Positions 27,177-36,999 of a stretch of DNA of 64,000 bases are shown one piece after another. The stretch is taken from the NCBI GenBank assembly GCA_046260155.1, contig JBJYXV010000054.1:1-64000 (forward strand), read 5' to 3'. The number at the start of each line of letters is the position of its first letter. Position 1 is the stretch's first letter. The notes beneath the pieces were generated by a model. It worked only from the letters and a program-made list of their open reading frames with translations, did no database searches and had not been told where the DNA came from. The stretch comes from PFL25 sp046260155 (GTDB lineage: Bacteria > Chloroflexota > Anaerolineae > Anaerolineales > UBA4823). Both the position numbers and the translations under genes were made by a program.

Positions 27177-28714
27177 TGATGAGTAACATCGAACGACCCG
27201 AACCTACCTTCCTGGTTATTTTTGGGGCAGGTGGTGACCTGACCTGGCGAAAGCTGATCCCGGCGCTGTTTAATTTATTTCTCGATAATTGGTTGCCAGA
27301 CTGCTTTGCAATTTTCGGGATCGATCTGAAAGAAATGGATGATGAAGAATATCGCAAGCATTTACGACAGGGCATCGACCAATTCTCTCGTCGCGGGAAA
27401 TCGAACGATCAAGAGTGGAGTAAATTTGCCTCCTACCTGACATATATCTCTGCAGATTTCACTGATCCAGCCGCCTATGCCAGACTGGCAGAATTACTGG
27501 AAAAAAAGAAGAAAGATTGGGATTGCCAGGCAAATTACATTTTCTATCAGGCTACACCACCAGCAATGGTTGAAAACATTGTCCAACAATTGGGCAGTGC
27601 AAATTTAGCACGCGATAGAAAGAAAACCCGCATCGTCCTAGAAAAACCATTTGGCCGGGATTTAGATTCAGCAATGGAATTGAACAAGATGCTAATGGCG
27701 GTCTTCGAAGAATCCCAGATTTATCGTATAGATCATTACCTTGGAAAGGAGACTGTGCAAAATATTCTTGCCTTCCGCTTTGCAAACGCCCTTTTTGAGC
27801 CAATTTGGGATCGCCGCTATATTGATCATGTTCAAATCACCATGGCTGAACGAGTAGGAGTAGAACATCGCGGTGATTATTATGATCACTCGGGGGCATT
27901 GCGCGATATGGTTCAAAATCATTTATTACAGGTCTTATGCTTGATTGCCATGGAACCTCCTGTTTCTTTTAAAGACGAGGAAATACGTAATCGAAAGGTA
28001 GACGTATTGCACGCTATTCGCCGGATTCCACAGGAAGACGTGCATCAATTCGCAGTACGTGGGCAATACGATGAGGGCTGGATTCAGGGTGATCACGTGT
28101 TCGAATATCAAGGTGAGGCCGGGGTAGGGGAAAGGTCCGCAACAGAAACTTTCGCTGCGTTAAAGCTTTTTGTAGATAACTGGCGCTGGCAGGATGTACC
28201 TTTCTACTTACGCACAGGAAAGAGAATGCCTGCCAGGGTATCGGAGGTTTCTATACAATTTCGCCCGGTACCTCATCAATCCTTCCCTTCAACGGCAATT
28301 GGCGATTGGCAACCCAATCGCCTTGTGATCCATATCCATCCGGATGAGGGTATTCTCCTTAAGTTTCAGGCAAAGAGACCAGGGCCTAAAGTACGCTTGG
28401 GTCCAGTCGATATGCGCTTCACTTACCAGGATGCCTTTCAAACGACACCTCCTGAGGCCTATGAAACCCTTTTATTAGACACGATGTTGGGAGATGCAAC
28501 GCTTTTTATGCGCGCAGATCAAGTTGAAGCCGCCTGGTCTGTGGTGACACCTATTCTTGCTGGGTGGAAAGCCGTGCTGCCTGAAGATTTCCCAAATTAT
28601 TTAGCAGGCACCTGGGGACCAGAAGCAGCCCAGGTATTGATTGCCCAGGATGGTAGGAGCTGGTCAACTCCTTATTACCTCATCGGTCAAGAGAATGAAT
28701 CCCCATCATCATAG
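27176..28714 (+). CDS. zwf: Glucose-6-phosphate 1-dehydrogenase
   Basis: 512 residues from ATG 27176 (overlapping the gnd stop as TAATG); ATG 27179 is also possible, and the GTG at 27155 lies inside gnd. First enzyme of the oxidative pentose phosphate pathway. The nucleotide loop reads FGAGGDLTWRKLIPALF, where GASGDLA is usual. The substrate site is RIDHYLGKETVQN, with the conserved His, Lys and Asp, followed by VLAFR-like ILAFRFANALFEPIWDRRY. FYLRTGKRMPAR and the C-terminal LLDTMLGDATLFMRADQVE are standard. The Shine-Dalgarno GGAGGAG lies inside the end of gnd, so translation is coupled. Confidence 0.96.
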   Translation: MMSNIERPEPTFLVIFGAGGDLTWRKLIPALFNLFLDNWLPDCFAIFGIDLKEMDDEEYRKHLRQGIDQFSRRGKSNDQEWSKFASYLTYISADFTDPAAYARLAELLEKKKKDWDCQANYIFYQATPPAMVENIVQQLGSANLARDRKKTRIVLEKPFGRDLDSAMELNKMLMAVFEESQIYRIDHYLGKETVQNILAFRFANALFEPIWDRRYIDHVQITMAERVGVEHRGDYYDHSGALRDMVQNHLLQVLCLIAMEPPVSFKDEEIRNRKVDVLHAIRRIPQEDVHQFAVRGQYDEGWIQGDHVFEYQGEAGVGERSATETFAALKLFVDNWRWQDVPFYLRTGKRMPARVSEVSIQFRPVPHQSFPSTAIGDWQPNRLVIHIHPDEGILLKFQAKRPGPKVRLGPVDMRFTYQDAFQTTPPEAYETLLLDTMLGDATLFMRADQVEAAWSVVTPILAGWKAVLPEDFPNYLAGTWGPEAAQVLIAQDGRSWSTPYYLIGQENESPSS

Positions 28715-28770
28715 ATTTTGGCAGGTTTTTCCTCCTAATCGGTTTTTTTTTGAATCTCCATGAGAAAAAC

Positions 28771-31260
28771 ATGAAAATGAGAACAAAGCCCCCCCAAAAA
28801 AATAGGGGAAAGCATCACCAGGATGACTCCCCACCCGCACAAATAATGCCCCTCCTCGAACTGGAGGCACAGCTCGGTTATTCACCCAATGGTCTCAGCC
28901 AGGTTAAGGCGGAGAAATTATTGGCTCAATATGGGTACAACGAGTTGGAGGAAAGTAAAAAAAACACTTTCACAAAAATACTTTCCTACTTTTGGGGACC
29001 CATCCCCTGGATGATCGAGGTTGCAGCCATTTTATCTTTAGTGGTTAAACACTGGGCTGACTTTGGTATTATCACGACTCTTCTGCTGGTAAATGCCGGG
29101 GTAGGCTTTTGGGAGGAATACCAGGCTGGGAACACCATTGCAGCGTTAAAGGCTAAACTTGCCTTGCAGGCCCGGGTCAAACGTGATGGCAAATGGATAA
29201 TCATCCAGGCAAAGCAGCTGGTTCCCGGCGATTTAATTCGTTTACGCCTAGGGGATATTATCCCGGCGGATGCACGGTTGCTCAAAGGTGATCCGGTAAA
29301 GGTAGATCAATCCGCCTTAACTGGTGAATCGTTGCCAGTTCTCCACAAGACAGGTGACGCTGTCTATGGAGGCTCGATCCTCAAACAAGGGGAAATGGAT
29401 GCATTGGTTTATGCGACAGGGCAGGACACCTATTTTGGAAGGACCGCTCACCTGGTAGAAACTTCCAGCGAAGTCAGTCACTTTCAGAGAGCGGTTTTGA
29501 GGATAGGCGATTACCTTATCTTACTCGCCCTGGCGCTGATGATACTCATCCTTGGTGTTTCCCTGTTCCGGGGTGATAACATCCTCACGACATTGGAATT
29601 CGCGTTGATTTTAACCGTTGCTGCCATCCCGGTTGCTATGCCAACAGTCTTATCAGTCACCATGGCAGTCGGTGCCCGTTTTTTGGCTGAGAAGCAGGCA
29701 ATTGTCAGCAGATTGGCGAGTATCGAGGAATTAGCCGGAATCGACGTCTTATGTTCAGATAAAACCGGCACCTTAACCCAAAATAAATTAGCCCTTGGCG
29801 ATCCATTTACTACAGGATCTGTCAGCGCCGGTGAAGTTATCCTGTGCGCAGCCCTGGCATCTCGAGCAGAAGATCAAGATCCAATCGACCTGGCAGTAAT
29901 TGGGGGGGTAAAGAATGACTACTCGCTAAATGATTACCAGATAAACCATTTTCAACCTTTCGATCCAGTGAGAAAACGCACCGAAGCTGCAGTTACTGGC
30001 CCCGATGGTCACCAATATAAAACCACAAAAGGTGCATTGCAGGTGATCCTCGCTCTCATATCGAATGCAGAGCAGATAAGACCTGAAGCGGAAATAGCCG
30101 TAAATGATTTCGCCGCCCGGGGTTTTCGTTCTCTTGGTGTTGCCCGAACCGACGATAAGGGGCAATGGCAATTTTTGGGGATTTTGCCTCTGTATGACCC
30201 TCCACGTGATGATTCCAGGACGACCATAGAAACTGCTCAGGAGATGGGTGTCCGGGTGAAGATGGTCACTGGAGATCAAATCGCAATTGGGAAGGAGATT
30301 GCCCGCCAGCTGGGCCTGGGAACCAATATCCTGGATGCCAGTATGTTTGCACAAACCAATCAGCAAGGATTCGATCAACTTGCTGGTTCGATCGAAAGTG
30401 CAGATGGCTTTGCGCAGGTTTTCCCAGAACACAAATATCATATTGTGGAGGTCCTCCAACAAGAGGATCACATCGTCGGGATGACCGGTGATGGGGTTAA
30501 TGATGCACCAGCATTGAAGAAGGCCGATGCTGGCATTGCTGTTTCTGGTGCCACTGATGCTGCACGTGACGCAGCTGATATTGTCCTGCTGACTCCAGGA
30601 CTTTCTGTGATCATTGATGCCATCAAGGAAAGCCGTAAGATCTTCAAGCGTATGAATAGCTACGCGATTTACCGAATTGCGGAGACTATACGGGTTTTGT
30701 TCTTCATGACCCTCTCCATCCTGTTCTTTAACTTCTACCCGGTAACTCCGGTAATGATCGTATTGCTGGCTCTTCTTAATGATGGCGCGATTCTATCCAT
30801 TGCATACGATCGCGTACGATATTCTAAGCAACCCGAGCGCTGGGACATGTCCAAGGTTTTAGGTATTGCAACAGTTTTAGGCGTCTTGGGTGTTGTTGCT
30901 TCATTTGGATTACTATACCTGGGAGAGCGTGTTTTTCATCTCAACTCGGATATGATCCAATCACTCATGTACCTGAAGCTCTCCGTAGCAGGTCATTTAA
31001 CGATCTTCATAACTCGAACCCGGGGTCCCTTTTGGTCCCGTAAACCAGCCCCGATTTTAGTAGGTGCTGTCGCTGGGACGCAACTCGTAGCGACATTGAT
31101 CACTGTTTACGGGTTATTTATGACCCCAATCGGGTGGGGTTGGGCATTACTGGTCTGGATTTATGCTCTCACCTGGTTTCTGATTAATGATCGTGCCAAG
31201 CTGGCAGCTTACCGGTTTATGGAACACAAGCAGCTCGGATGGATAGGTCGAAAACACTGA
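28771..31260 (+). CDS. P3A-type plasma-membrane proton-efflux ATPase
   Basis: 829 residues from ATG 28771 (an ATG at 28777 and a TTG at 28750 are alternatives; no strong ribosome binding site). N-terminal cation-ATPase region GYSPNGLSQVKAEKLLAQYG, TGES loop in DQSALTGESLPVLHK, membrane motif TVAAIPVAMPTVLSVTMAVG, phosphorylation Asp in CSDKTGTLTQNKL, and hinge MTGDGVNDAPALKKAD. PVAMPTV in helix 4 and the overall length match plant/fungal/archaeal-type H+ pumps rather than Ca or K pumps. It would expel protons using ATP. It lies 56 bases after zwf and could share its transcript. Confidence 0.88.
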   Translation: MKMRTKPPQKNRGKHHQDDSPPAQIMPLLELEAQLGYSPNGLSQVKAEKLLAQYGYNELEESKKNTFTKILSYFWGPIPWMIEVAAILSLVVKHWADFGIITTLLLVNAGVGFWEEYQAGNTIAALKAKLALQARVKRDGKWIIIQAKQLVPGDLIRLRLGDIIPADARLLKGDPVKVDQSALTGESLPVLHKTGDAVYGGSILKQGEMDALVYATGQDTYFGRTAHLVETSSEVSHFQRAVLRIGDYLILLALALMILILGVSLFRGDNILTTLEFALILTVAAIPVAMPTVLSVTMAVGARFLAEKQAIVSRLASIEELAGIDVLCSDKTGTLTQNKLALGDPFTTGSVSAGEVILCAALASRAEDQDPIDLAVIGGVKNDYSLNDYQINHFQPFDPVRKRTEAAVTGPDGHQYKTTKGALQVILALISNAEQIRPEAEIAVNDFAARGFRSLGVARTDDKGQWQFLGILPLYDPPRDDSRTTIETAQEMGVRVKMVTGDQIAIGKEIARQLGLGTNILDASMFAQTNQQGFDQLAGSIESADGFAQVFPEHKYHIVEVLQQEDHIVGMTGDGVNDAPALKKADAGIAVSGATDAARDAADIVLLTPGLSVIIDAIKESRKIFKRMNSYAIYRIAETIRVLFFMTLSILFFNFYPVTPVMIVLLALLNDGAILSIAYDRVRYSKQPERWDMSKVLGIATVLGVLGVVASFGLLYLGERVFHLNSDMIQSLMYLKLSVAGHLTIFITRTRGPFWSRKPAPILVGAVAGTQLVATLITVYGLFMTPIGWGWALLVWIYALTWFLINDRAKLAAYRFMEHKQLGWIGRKH

Positions 31261-31949
31261 ACAAGGAAACACCCGGTAAGAACCATACTGCTCGGGATTT
31301 GGTAGAAGATATTGGCAGCGGGGCCCCAAAACCTTACAAATTAACCGCTTTTACCGGTTTAGACCACCTTATCAAATCCCAATAACTCAGCCCCGATATA
31401 AATCAACACAAACCAAAAAACTGGTCACCTTCCTTACCACCGAGTACTACGGCAGATATCGCGGACGCAGTCACCTCTCACCCTTCCGCTTGTTCAGAAG
31501 ATAAATTCTTAACTGGCTACCAATCGAGTCGGGGGTGGAAAAATGGGCAAGCCGGCGATAGTACATTTCGAATGTATCAAGCTCAGAATGCTGCGGTGTG
31601 CTAGCCTGGATAAACATCTGGTAGACAGGTAATCCATTGAATACCCCCCAATTAAATCACTTATTAAAAAAGACATAAGGCGATTGAGATCGATGCCTAT
31701 TCTTGTGTTGTGCCTTGAGGTTGCTTTCGTTCCGGCAGCAATATCTTGATGCTGGTCTCGATCTCAAGACCATTAAACTTTATTGAGGAAAGAGGATCGA
31801 TTGAATAAGGTGGGTTTAAGGTTTTTCTATAGTCCGGTTAAAGACAAAACATAAACAATAGGCGTAATATAACAATAGAAAGAGGGTATGAAGTCAGGCA
31901 GAAATTGAACAGGATGTCTGCAGCTAAATACCCCGGAAAGGAGATTACC
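31261..31949. other. Intergenic region, nothing recognised
   Basis: About 690 bases without a coding-like frame, RNA gene or repeat that I can support. The Shine-Dalgarno GGAAAGGAG of the next gene lies at its end. Confidence 0.45.
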
Positions 31950-32564
31950 ATGGATATACCAATTCGCGCAACTGTTTCTTGTAATGGAGCCACTTGTGGT
32001 GAATCTATCGCGGTCATCATCGATCCAACGAAGGAGAAAATCACTCATATTGTTGTCAAAGAAACACAATTCCCGCATGTGGAACGTATAGTGCCGGTTA
32101 AGCTTATCGGGGCATCGACATCGGATTCTATCCAATTGAACTGTACTGAGAAGGTTTTCGCAAAAATGGATGAATTTATCGAGCATCACTTTATCCGGTC
32201 TGATACGCCTTATTTTGATTATCTGCCCACTGAATACCTGGTGTGGCCATATGTTCGCCCAGAAGAGGTTGGCTACCGGGATGTTCAAAGTGAACATATC
32301 CCGCCAGGAGAATTAGCAATTCATCGAGGGGCACAGGTCAAGTCAACGGATGGTCGGGTAGGGTCAGTTGATGAGTTCTTGATCGACCCTGCCGATGGAC
32401 AAGTAACCCATCTAATACTTCGGGAGAGTCACCTCTGGGGCAAAAAAGAAGTGACCATTCCTATAGCAATGGTGGATCATATTTCCAATAATACCGTTCA
32501 ATTGAAAGGAGACAACTCGAGTATCGAGGCACTGCCATCAATTCCCATTAAGAGATGGTTCTAG
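31950..32564 (+). CDS. Double PRC-barrel-domain protein
   Basis: 204 residues from ATG 31950, chosen for GGAAAGGAG just upstream. Two PRC-barrel-like halves: residues 1-75 (CGESIAVIIDPTKEKITHIV, then VPVKLIGASTSDSIQL) and about 120-195 (STDGRVGSVDEFLIDPADGQ, VTHLILRESHLWGKKEV, VDHISNNTVQLK). Each ends in the typical short strand before a hydrophobic V-D-x-I. PRC barrels occur in photosynthetic reaction centres, RNA maturation and many stress proteins; the role here is unknown. The ferritin gene follows on the same strand 130 bases later. Confidence 0.8.
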   Translation: MDIPIRATVSCNGATCGESIAVIIDPTKEKITHIVVKETQFPHVERIVPVKLIGASTSDSIQLNCTEKVFAKMDEFIEHHFIRSDTPYFDYLPTEYLVWPYVRPEEVGYRDVQSEHIPPGELAIHRGAQVKSTDGRVGSVDEFLIDPADGQVTHLILRESHLWGKKEVTIPIAMVDHISNNTVQLKGDNSSIEALPSIPIKRWF

Positions 32565-32696
32565 ATCCAAATTGGCGCTGACTTAATAAACAAAACTGGA
32601 AACCCATATATCACGAGGAACAGCCCCTGAATACATCCGGGGTATTATGAATGGAATTGTTACTCTGGTGCTGTCACCCTTGAAGGAGAAAAAATA

Positions 32697-33230
32697 ATGT
32701 TAATCAATCAAGAACTTGCGAAAGCGATCAATGAACAAATTGGCCGGGAATTCCACGCCAAACTGAGATACGTCAATACAGCTGCATATTTTGACACTGA
32801 GGATTTGCCCCAGCTGGCTACTTTCTTTTACAACCAGTCTCAGGATGAAGATCTACATGCAATGAAATTTGTTCATTACCTGGTAGATGCGGGAGCCCGT
32901 ATTCAAATCCCGGCAATTGACCAGCCCATGGATATAGTTAATTCTGCCATGGAAGCCGCTCAATTAGCCCTGGATTGGGAAATTGAGAACACCCACCAGA
33001 TCAACACGTTGATGGATCTTGCAGTCAAATCCAATGATCACATCACACAGGATTTTTTGCGCTGGTTTGAGACCGAGCAGTTAGAAGAAGTATCGACGAT
33101 GGAGGCGTTAGTGCGGACCATCCGCCGCGCGGGTGATAATTTACTGTTGGTCGAGCAGTTTCTGGTCAGCAATCCTCTTGGTAATGGGAAAATGCAGGTT
33201 GAGACCTCCCCACAAACCCAGGCAGCGTAG
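32697..33230 (+). CDS. Ferritin (non-heme)
   Basis: 177 residues, four-helix-bundle iron storage protein. Ferroxidase ligands appear as Glu in INEQIGREFHAKLRY, the Glu/His pair in QDEDLHAMKFVHYLVD, and later Glu residues in WEIENTHQINTLMDLA and FLRWFETEQLEEV. DEDLHAMK has Asp where Ftn proteins have E-E-x-x-H, a modest change at the iron site. Length matches bacterial ferritins. Start preceded by AAGGAGAAAAATA. It stores iron and guards against Fenton chemistry, sensible beside a heme-rich respiratory system. Confidence 0.9.
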   Translation: MLINQELAKAINEQIGREFHAKLRYVNTAAYFDTEDLPQLATFFYNQSQDEDLHAMKFVHYLVDAGARIQIPAIDQPMDIVNSAMEAAQLALDWEIENTHQINTLMDLAVKSNDHITQDFLRWFETEQLEEVSTMEALVRTIRRAGDNLLLVEQFLVSNPLGNGKMQVETSPQTQAA

Positions 33231-34065
33231 CTAGGCGGTGACCACCCATGCACGGTATTTGCAGACCAACAAGGAATGGAAGCAGCTCCTATAGTTCCAA
33301 AAAAACCAGGAATCCCCATTTATTGGTGGTTTAAATTGGTAGGCCTGGTCATTTGGAATATATAGATGTTGTTGGCAAAGGGGCTACCTGCAATTGACCC
33401 ACCTTATAGCTCATTACCCTTAATAATCCCTGTTCCGGTGACGAGCGGTATTCATCCGGGAAATGTCACCAGCACGAATAATTGCCGTAGTTTAACCGGG
33501 AAACTCCATTGCAGGCGCTTCTCAATATTTATGCATGCCAGCAGTTTATTATGCAAGAGATTCAAGGAAGTGGATGATGAGGAGAATCCAAACCGGGATG
33601 ATCGCCTCCTATCGCGCAAATCATGCTGATTAACCTTCAGGTTGCCATCGTGCATCACATCCCCTATGAATACCTCCAACACTTTGAGTGAGTCAATGCT
33701 CTCGGTGATGATCATTGCTGCTTAATCAAATGCCGCATCACTTACTCAATTCCCTTCTGCAGACACAAAAGAAAATCTCGAATTAATTTCTTGCAGATCA
33801 AGACCGCCCGACTTCATTTTCAGATGGCAAGAGGAATTCGCTGGTCTGTTAGCATTGATCGACTCGATCAATTCAGTCTGGAGGAGGAGGATCCACGCAG
33901 TATCTTCGAATACATCTTTTTTTGTAAGATCTCCTCCTGCGACCAGGGAAGGTATATAGTACTGGCCCTCACCTGGTCTAGTAACCTGATCGAATTTGGT
34001 CTTCCTTGTTATCATGGCGCAAATTTTTCGGGTGTTTGCCATATATATTTATAATCATTGAAGAT
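33231..34065. other. Long gene-free region
   Basis: About 830 bases after the ferritin gene. Short frames exist on both strands (up to about 98 codons) but none has a ribosome binding site or a recognisable family. It precedes a broken gene and may be degenerating DNA. Confidence 0.4.
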
Positions 34066-34851
34066 ATGAAATCAAAGTTAACCGCTAAATCAGCATTTCT
34101 CGTTGTATTGGTATACATCGTAGTTTCGATCATTGCCGGCTTTTTCTCGGCTATCTTTCTGGGGAGTGTGAAGACATCTCAAACTTAAACGATCATCGAT
34201 GGGATTATAGGCAGCAGTATGTATGGGACGATCATTGTGATGATCGTCCTTATGTTTATTAGTTTCTTTGTGTTCAGGGATAGTAGGAAAGATATATTCT
34301 TCGAGAGAAAGTCTTTTGATTTATCGAAGTTGTATTACCTGTTCCCATTAACCTAGTTAGGTGTTACATTATTTGCCCTGTACAATGTTGATTATTCTTC
34401 ATATTCTTTTGGTGAAATTCTGCTCGTCATGGTTGCATCCCTGGCGATCGGTGTGAATGAAGAAATTGTTACCAGAGGCATACTGCTGGTTGGGCTGCGA
34501 AATAGTGGGTTTATAGAATGGAAAGCTTGGTTGGTTACCGTTGTGGTTTTTTCGTTACTACACTTGGTAAATGTATTTGGTGGTGCCAATCTCACGGTAC
34601 TTCTTGTTGTAATAACGGGTGGCACACTTCTTTATGTCAGCAGGAGAGTGTTTAACAATCTTTTTGTACCCATTGGGCTTTACGCCTTGTATGATACAGC
34701 CTTTTACCTCTTAACCGGGATCTATCTGGTGGGAGAGAGCCTACCAGATAAAGTGCTGGATATTCAGTTTGGCTCATTCCTGGTATTACTGCTGGCGACG
34801 ATCCTGTTTCTTATCTTTGGCAGGGGGCTCTTAAAAGACGATACAACATGA
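34066..34851 (+). pseudogene. CPBP intramembrane protease with two in-frame stops
   Basis: A 261-residue CPBP protease frame from ATG 34066 is interrupted by TAA at 34186-34188 and TAG at 34354-34356, with no frameshift. Read through, it gives an N-terminal TM (FLVVLVYIVVSIIAGFFSA), a second TM (TIIVMIVLMFISFFVF), and the catalytic region LAIGVNEEIVTRGILLVGL, where EExxxR is intact, then SLLHLVNVFGG with the second His site and further TM helices. The intact active-site region suggests recent loss. The last 140 codons (from ATG 34429) could still be translated. Confidence 0.88.
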
Positions 34852-35255
34852 TGGCAGGCACAGCACCCTTAATATATCAAATCATGAAATAACAGCCTTT
34901 CTTGATAAAGAAACAGATCCATCCCTAGATTTTCAAATTCAATCATCAATCCCTCCACCATCTTTTCAGTCAGGCTGATAATCGAGAACTCATCCGCTTA
35001 ATGCTGAAGATCTGTTCTATCCATCGGTCATACCTTCTTTCAATAGACGGTGAAAATCTTTGTTGACGGATAGAGTCTATAATGAAAGACAATTGGATCT
35101 CAGCGGGTAAGGATTCTTCCCAATCTTTGTTTACGGATATATACTAGTATGGGAAGCACCAAAAAGATTCAATAATATCGTGGACTCTTCCCAAATCGAG
35201 CGGTCTAATATCAGTGCAGCAGCAAATCCAAACCCTGGACTGAAAGGAATTTAAA
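34852..35255. other. Intergenic region upstream of the aldo/keto reductase
   Basis: About 400 bases without a gene. It contains the direct repeat pair listed separately. Confidence 0.5.
35055..35156 (+). repeat. Pair of about 34-base direct repeats before the AKR gene
   Basis: AATCTTTGTTGACGGATA (35055-35072) recurs as AATCTTTGTTTACGGATA (35122-35139), 17 of 18 identical and 67 bases apart. Similarity continues weakly for about 16 bases (a TATAATGAAAG-like tail against TAGTATGGGAAG). They end about 100 bases before the AKR ATG, so they could be paired operator or promoter elements. Confidence 0.6.
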
Positions 35256-36113
35256 ATGCTCCCAAAACTAACTTTTGGTCGAACAGGACACCTGAGCACA
35301 CGTACCATCTTTGGCGCTGCGGCGCTTTCCCGGGTGACCCAGGAAGAAGCGGATCAGACCCTGGACATGCTCCTCAAGTTTGGCATTAACCATATCGATA
35401 CCGCTGCTTCCTATGGGGACGCAGAGTTGCGCATTGGTCCCTGGATGGAAAAGCACCGGCAGGATTTTTTCCTGGCAACCAAGACTGAAAAACGGACCCA
35501 TGCAGGAGCGATAGAAGAGCTCCAAAGATCCCTCGAACGCTTGCAGGTGGAGCACGTTGATCTCTGGCAAATGCATTTCCTGGTCCAAGAGCAGGACTGG
35601 CAAACAGCGATGGGTCCTGGAGGTGCCCTCGAGGCTTTTATTGAGGCAAAAGAACGTGGGTTGGCACGCTTCCTGGGAGTTACAGGCCATGAGCTGCGGG
35701 TGACGAGCTTCCACAAACTCAGCCTCGAGCGCTATGATTTTGATTCGGTTTTGTTACCCTACAGTCCGGTGCTCATGAGAAATCCAGCTTACGCGGAAGG
35801 CTTCGAGACCTTGATGTCTATCTGCCAGGAGCGGAATGTTGCTGTCCAGACGATTAAGTCCATCTCCCGAGGTCCCTGGAAAAATAAACAAAAAAATCGT
35901 GCCACCTGGTACCAACCGTATGAAAACCAGGCACACATAGATGCCATCGTGCATTGGGTGCTCAGCCGCCCTGGCATCTTCTTGAATACAGTTGGGGACA
36001 TCGACCTGCTGCCCAAGGTACTTGTTGCCGCGCAGCGCTTCGATGAAACAGCTTCCCAGGCAGATTTTGAAGATACCATCGCTCAGATGGAAGTAGAACC
36101 GCTTTTTGTATGA
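35256..36113 (+). CDS. Aldo/keto reductase
   Basis: 285 residues, NAD(P)H-dependent carbonyl reductase fold. Catalytic tetrad visible: Asp48 (NHIDTAASYG), Tyr53, Lys76 (FLATKTEKR) and His107 (DLWQMHFLV). Cofactor region is LSRPGIFLNTVGDIDLLPKV. The length (285, shorter than the usual 310-330) reflects a compact C-terminus. Start follows GAAAGGAATTTAAA. It converges with a minus-strand hydrolase operon. The substrate cannot be inferred. Confidence 0.92.
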   Translation: MLPKLTFGRTGHLSTRTIFGAAALSRVTQEEADQTLDMLLKFGINHIDTAASYGDAELRIGPWMEKHRQDFFLATKTEKRTHAGAIEELQRSLERLQVEHVDLWQMHFLVQEQDWQTAMGPGGALEAFIEAKERGLARFLGVTGHELRVTSFHKLSLERYDFDSVLLPYSPVLMRNPAYAEGFETLMSICQERNVAVQTIKSISRGPWKNKQKNRATWYQPYENQAHIDAIVHWVLSRPGIFLNTVGDIDLLPKVLVAAQRFDETASQADFEDTIAQMEVEPLFV

Positions 36114-36145
36114 CTCCATCGACCAAAAACTGGTCCAGGGAGTCA
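36111..36145. terminator. Hairpin between convergent genes
   Basis: Two-part stem: TGACTCC (36111-36117) / GGAGTCA (36139-36145), and inside it GACCA (36121-36125) / TGGTC (36131-36135) around AAAAC. It begins at the AKR stop codon, between convergent genes. It lacks a T tract, so the terminator role is uncertain. Confidence 0.4.
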
Positions 36146-36182
36146 TCGAGAGCATCACCTGGTGCCTGGGGGTATCTTGTGG

Positions 36183-36998
36183 TTAATTAGATCCGGTCAC
36201 CCTCTGCATAAAGTTCAGTAAAATCATCACAGCAATATCAAACTGCCCTGCCATGGTGAAATGATCCGCATTTGGAATCACAGCTAACTCCGCCTTTTCC
36301 ACCAGGCGGTACATCTCCAGGGATTGCTCCGGGGGACAAAAAACATCCCGGTCCCCGCACCAGAATAGTACCGGTTCCTTGATTTTAACAAAATCAGCCT
36401 GGGTATATATCGGTGGGTCCCACCAGGCTTGAGACACCTGGGTTAGCAAGCTCTTCCAGTAATCTGGTTCATGGTAGACAGCGTGCTTCTCCTCAAGGGA
36501 ATGGACGAATTCACCATTTGTCGCAATCACCCGCTCAAAATTCACGATCCCGGGACCTTCGAAGCCCAGTGGGCCTTGCATCATCTGGCGCCATTCATCC
36601 GTCATGGAATTAAAGATTCCCCCGATCATATATCCTCGAACCAGGTCCGGGTATATCATCGCCATATGTAAAGCAGTTTGCCCACCATCGCTGTATCCTA
36701 TTACCAGAGGATCACGCAGCCCCAAGGCACCAATGAACAGGGCGATATCTTCCGCTAACAAAGGATAACTAAATTGTCCTGAAAGGTTATCCGTCCGCCC
36801 ATGACCGCGAGCGTCTGGGGTGAAAACCTGGTAGTTCTTTGACAGTGAGGGAATCAGCGGTGCCCACATCTGGCAGATTTCCAATCCGCCGTGGAGCAGG
36901 ATGACGGGAATCCCTTCACCATGGATCTCGTAATAAATCCGCAAGTTGTTAACCTCAAGGTAAGCTCCTTGATCACCTAAAAATTGAGCTTGTTCCAT
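36183..36998 (-). CDS. Alpha/beta-fold hydrolase
   Basis: 271 residues. Oxyanion region LLHGGLEICQMW, nucleophile Ser103 in GYSDGGQT, acid Asp at about 216-218 in WCGDRDVFCPP, and His246 in NADHFTM. The fold and lengths match esterase/haloperoxidase-like enzymes. It starts 1 base after the SRPBCC stop and is the last gene of a three-gene minus-strand set with an SRPBCC protein and an acetoacetate-decarboxylase-like protein. Substrate unknown. Confidence 0.9.
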   Translation of the reverse strand: MEQAQFLGDQGAYLEVNNLRIYYEIHGEGIPVILLHGGLEICQMWAPLIPSLSKNYQVFTPDARGHGRTDNLSGQFSYPLLAEDIALFIGALGLRDPLVIGYSDGGQTALHMAMIYPDLVRGYMIGGIFNSMTDEWRQMMQGPLGFEGPGIVNFERVIATNGEFVHSLEEKHAVYHEPDYWKSLLTQVSQAWWDPPIYTQADFVKIKEPVLFWCGDRDVFCPPEQSLEMYRLVEKAELAVIPNADHFTMAGQFDIAVMILLNFMQRVTGSN

Positions 36999-36999
36999 T

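Noticed and set aside
33366..34054. Small frames of about 87-98 codons in the gene-free stretch after ferritin
   Set aside because: Frames occur on both strands, without ribosome binding sites or motifs.
14899..34851. Stop codon reassignment explaining broken CPBP genes
   Set aside because: The internal stops are TGA, TAA and TAG, and every other gene in the window ends normally at these codons.
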